A stretch of 11,401 bases of DNA from assembly GCA_003024985.2 (NCBI GenBank), contig PXIH01S0000216.1; one strand, 5' to 3'. This DNA is from Euperipatoides rowelli (taxonomy: Eukaryota; Onychophora; Udeonychophora; Euonychophora; Peripatopsidae). Numbering within the stretch: position 1 is the first letter of the stretch; every line of letters begins with the position of its first letter. The translations under genes and the position numbers were made by a program. Below are positions 9,640 to 11,401 of this stretch, piece after piece. The notes beneath the pieces are model-generated. The model was not told the origin of the DNA. It ran no database searches and saw only the letters and a list, made by a program, of their open reading frames with translations.

Positions 9640-9729
9640 CTTCGGCGTATGCATGAAATGCTGGCCAAAATGCAAGCACAAATGGCCCAACAACATCGAC
9701 CGGAACCAGTTAAGCAAGGGACAGCCTAA
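9640..9729 (+). CDS. SEPTIN2: Septin (SEPT2 subgroup), last coding exon with stop codon
   Basis: Starting in phase 0 after TTATTAATAG, this exon encodes LRRMHEMLAKMQAQMAQQ, then HRPEPVKQGTA and TAA. LRRM-EMLAKMQAQM is the end of the C-terminal coiled coil of SEPT2-type septins, which have LRRMQEM here. The H in place of Q is unusual. Across the junction with the exon at 3905, positions L, L, M, L, M, M fall on a/d heptad positions (ILLEKDAE|LRRMHEMLAKMQAQM), so the coiled coil is intact and the pairing of exons is well supported. In septins this helix mediates contacts between neighbouring subunits in the hetero-oligomer. The short polar tail after the coiled coil is not conserved in the family. 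A GTAAAT donor-like hexamer begins immediately after the stop. Confidence 0.92.
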   Translation, partial: LRRMHEMLAKMQAQMAQQHRPEPVKQGTA

Positions 9730-10503
9730 GTAAATCAAATATACTTATTGTAAAAGAAAATCAAAATCTGCCATTTAGTTCTTACTGTGTTTATCATTGT
9801 ATTTAATTTTGATTTTATAGTTTGGTTTTTATTGTCTGTTTTTATAGGTTTATTGGAGAAGCCTCCATCATTATGAGAAAGCTACAGTTTACTATTTTTT
9901 TAAATCCAGTTTTCAAATGTTCCTTATTTTTTCATCCTCAAAAGTAGCTTCTTTCAAAAACTTTGAAACAGTTATTGGATGTTGAGACATGTATTAATAC
10001 CAGTCTTTCTCTTCCATTCTCCTGGGTTCACAGATGGACAGCATTGCTTTAAACTATTTTTGATCATGTGGTGACATTTAAACTTTATTGTGGAAGTCAT
10101 AAAATGAAGCATCATATTGAAGCAGTAGGCCTACAGATTATTGGAAGATTAGAAGGACCTATAAAAAATCATAAGACTAGAATCTGATGTCAAACTATAA
10201 ATATACAAGGGGGGGAGGAGATAAATTTATCAAAATTTTAAAACCTTTTTTAGTAGCCTACAGTACTGTATATTGATTTGAATTATATAATACAAACATG
10301 TTTTTAGTTTCTGAGAAAAGACATCTAAAAAATTTACTATGTTAAAATTCAAAGACACTTTTTGTATTCTTTGATAAATCAATTTGTACTAATCTAAATT
10401 ATATTTGTTCAACTTATAGAATTATTTACATGCTTTTTTTTTACAAGAGGCTATATTAAAACATGAATTTTGTGAATATCATGGGCAAATTTATATTTGT
10501 CTA

Positions 10504-10509
10504 AATAAA
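10504..10509 (+). terminator. Candidate proximal poly(A) signal AATAAA
   Basis: AATAAA lies 775 bases after the septin stop and is followed within 20-30 bases by TTTGTGTAAAAAAATGTT, a U/GU-rich stretch suited to the downstream element. This is the best-formed poly(A) site in the UTR. Confidence 0.4.
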
Positions 10510-10660
10510 TTGCTCATTTTTCTAAATTTGTGTAAAAAAATGTTATTGTAGATATGGAAAAAATAGGGTTTTATTTTTCCTGTCATGTTATAGACGTTGA
10601 CATTGTGTTATGATGGTAAGAAAGAATAAGTTGATGTTTTTTGTACTATAAAACTTTTAA

Positions 10661-10690
10661 TATATATATATATATAGTATATACAGTATA
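10661..10690. repeat. (TA)8 microsatellite with TACAGTATA words
   Basis: Eight TA units at 10661-10676 run into GTATATACAGTATATAC. Open frames occur on both strands here only because the sequence is low-complexity. Confidence 0.85.
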
Positions 10691-11291
10691 TACATACCTT
10701 AGAGTTATTACAGTATATAATTCTTATAAAAATTTGTTTGATATTATAATATCGATGAAAACAGTCAAAAACTGTCGTCTTGAAATTAAATATCATGAAT
10801 GCCATTTTTATATTATGTACCTGTATATACTTTAATTGACATTTCATTTTTAATGAAAGGATTAATTAATGGTCTTTGGAACCGAAATGTTTATCTAATA
10901 CAGATTCATATTGTTCTTGAAAAAAAAAAGTTTTATTAACAGGAAAATATAAAGAGGAGGGGAAAACAATATTGTGATGAAAGTAACTTGTTGTAATGGG
11001 AACAATGTAATTATTTAGCTTGTAGAGACTTACTTTTTCCTCCGTTGTTGAAGTTATTGTTCTTTGAATTATCCGTTTTTATACTATTTATAGTTTGATA
11101 TGAACATTAGTGCATAATCATGTTCAAAAATTAAACCAAATTTTTAAACTATTTTTCTTTTAATTAGTTTTATATTTTGTAGCCATACTATTAGTTCAAA
11201 GAAATATTGTGCCATGACTTAAAACAATAGCCAAAAACACCTGATCAAAAACTACTCTAAGTATTACATTTTTTGTACAAATATTTTGTAG

Positions 11292-11297
11292 AATAAA
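11292..11297 (+). terminator. Candidate distal poly(A) signal AATAAA
   Basis: AATAAA at 11292 is followed by TTTTGAGTTTATTTCTTT, a T-rich downstream region. It lies only 50 bases before the composition changes at 11344, so it could mark the end of the septin gene. On the other strand AATAAA also occurs at 11323-11318. Confidence 0.3.
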
Positions 11298-11343
11298 ATA
11301 TTAAAATATATTTTGAGTTTATTTCTTTCATTATTATAATTAG

Positions 11344-11401
11344 AGAATGCCATCAAATGGAGCCCCACCAAATAAGCGTGCCATCTTTAATCTCGGCCAA
11401 A
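11344..11401 (+). CDS. Start of a neighbouring coding exon, unidentified (strand ambiguous)
   Basis: Base composition rises sharply to about half GC after TTTATTTCTTTCATTATTATAATTAG, which makes a good splice acceptor. The plus strand then reads AGA ATG with A at -3, and encodes MPSNGAPPNKRAIFNLGQ open to the window edge. This suits either a first coding exon after an untranslated exon or an internal exon. The minus strand is also open from the edge, through RLKMARLFGGAPFDGIL, to a TAA at 11342-11340, with an AATAAA 17 bases further on. That would suit the 3' end of a convergent gene. I do not recognise either peptide. Only 58 bases are available, so both strand and product stay open. I slightly favour plus because of the acceptor and start context. 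Confidence 0.35.

Larger units (their letters stand above)
9730..11315 (+). other. Septin 3' UTR (extent uncertain)
   Basis: The sequence after the TAA is AT-rich with no sustained coding frame, as expected for an untranslated region. The end depends on which poly(A) signal is used: about 10525 for the first, about 11315 for the second. It contains a G7 run at 10209-10215, a TAGGCCTA word near 10128, and (TA)8 at 10661-10676. A possible small untranslated intron, 9730-9847, is flanked by GTAAAT and a good acceptor (GTCTGTTTTTATAG), but this is speculative. Confidence 0.6.

Noticed and set aside
10608-10847. Overlapping open frames on both strands
   Set aside because: Both come from the (TA)n and TACAGTATA tract in the 3' UTR; the proteins are low-complexity.
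1-11401. tRNA, rRNA or CRISPR array
   Set aside because: No cloverleaf-like segment, rRNA-like sequence or regularly spaced repeats were seen on reading through.

Overview
The window is very AT-rich animal DNA: most of it is well under 35% GC, with long T and A runs, (TA)n tracts and many copies of the short words TACAGTATA and TAGGCCTA/TAGCCTA. With long introns and GT-AG splice sites this is a eukaryotic nuclear genome. I lean towards a marine invertebrate, possibly an echinoderm or another invertebrate deuterostome, from the repeat words and the septin type, but the sequence does not settle it.

The one gene I can identify is the 3' end of a plus-strand septin of the SEPT2 subgroup. Its last two coding exons are at 3905-3974 and 9640-9729, separated by a 5,665-base phase-0 intron. 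Joined, they give 52 residues ending in a coiled coil whose heptads run unbroken across the splice junction (EKDKILLEKDAE joined to LRRMHEMLAKMQAQM). Bases 1-3904 are the 3' part of the preceding intron. The 3' UTR starts at 9730 and has candidate poly(A) signals at 10504 and 11292.

The large intron carries most of the unexplained structure. Two diverged inverted arms (about 4639-4930 and 8170-8557) face each other. Inside them lies a possible transposon, 4855-8389, with 13-base inverted ends (10 of 13 matching) and a perfect flanking 6-base direct repeat, CATTTA. Near its middle is a compact, GC-richer block that looks like a complete pol II promoter: an X-box/RFX-like site, CCAAT box, GC-box-like inverted repeat and TATATAAA box. 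It is followed directly by a 58/55-base tandem duplication and then two AATAAA signals. This suggests a nested transcription unit inside the septin intron and is the most interesting signal in the window.

In the last 58 bases the composition rises abruptly and reading frames open on both strands. This is probably the first exon piece of a neighbouring gene, but I cannot fix its strand or identity.
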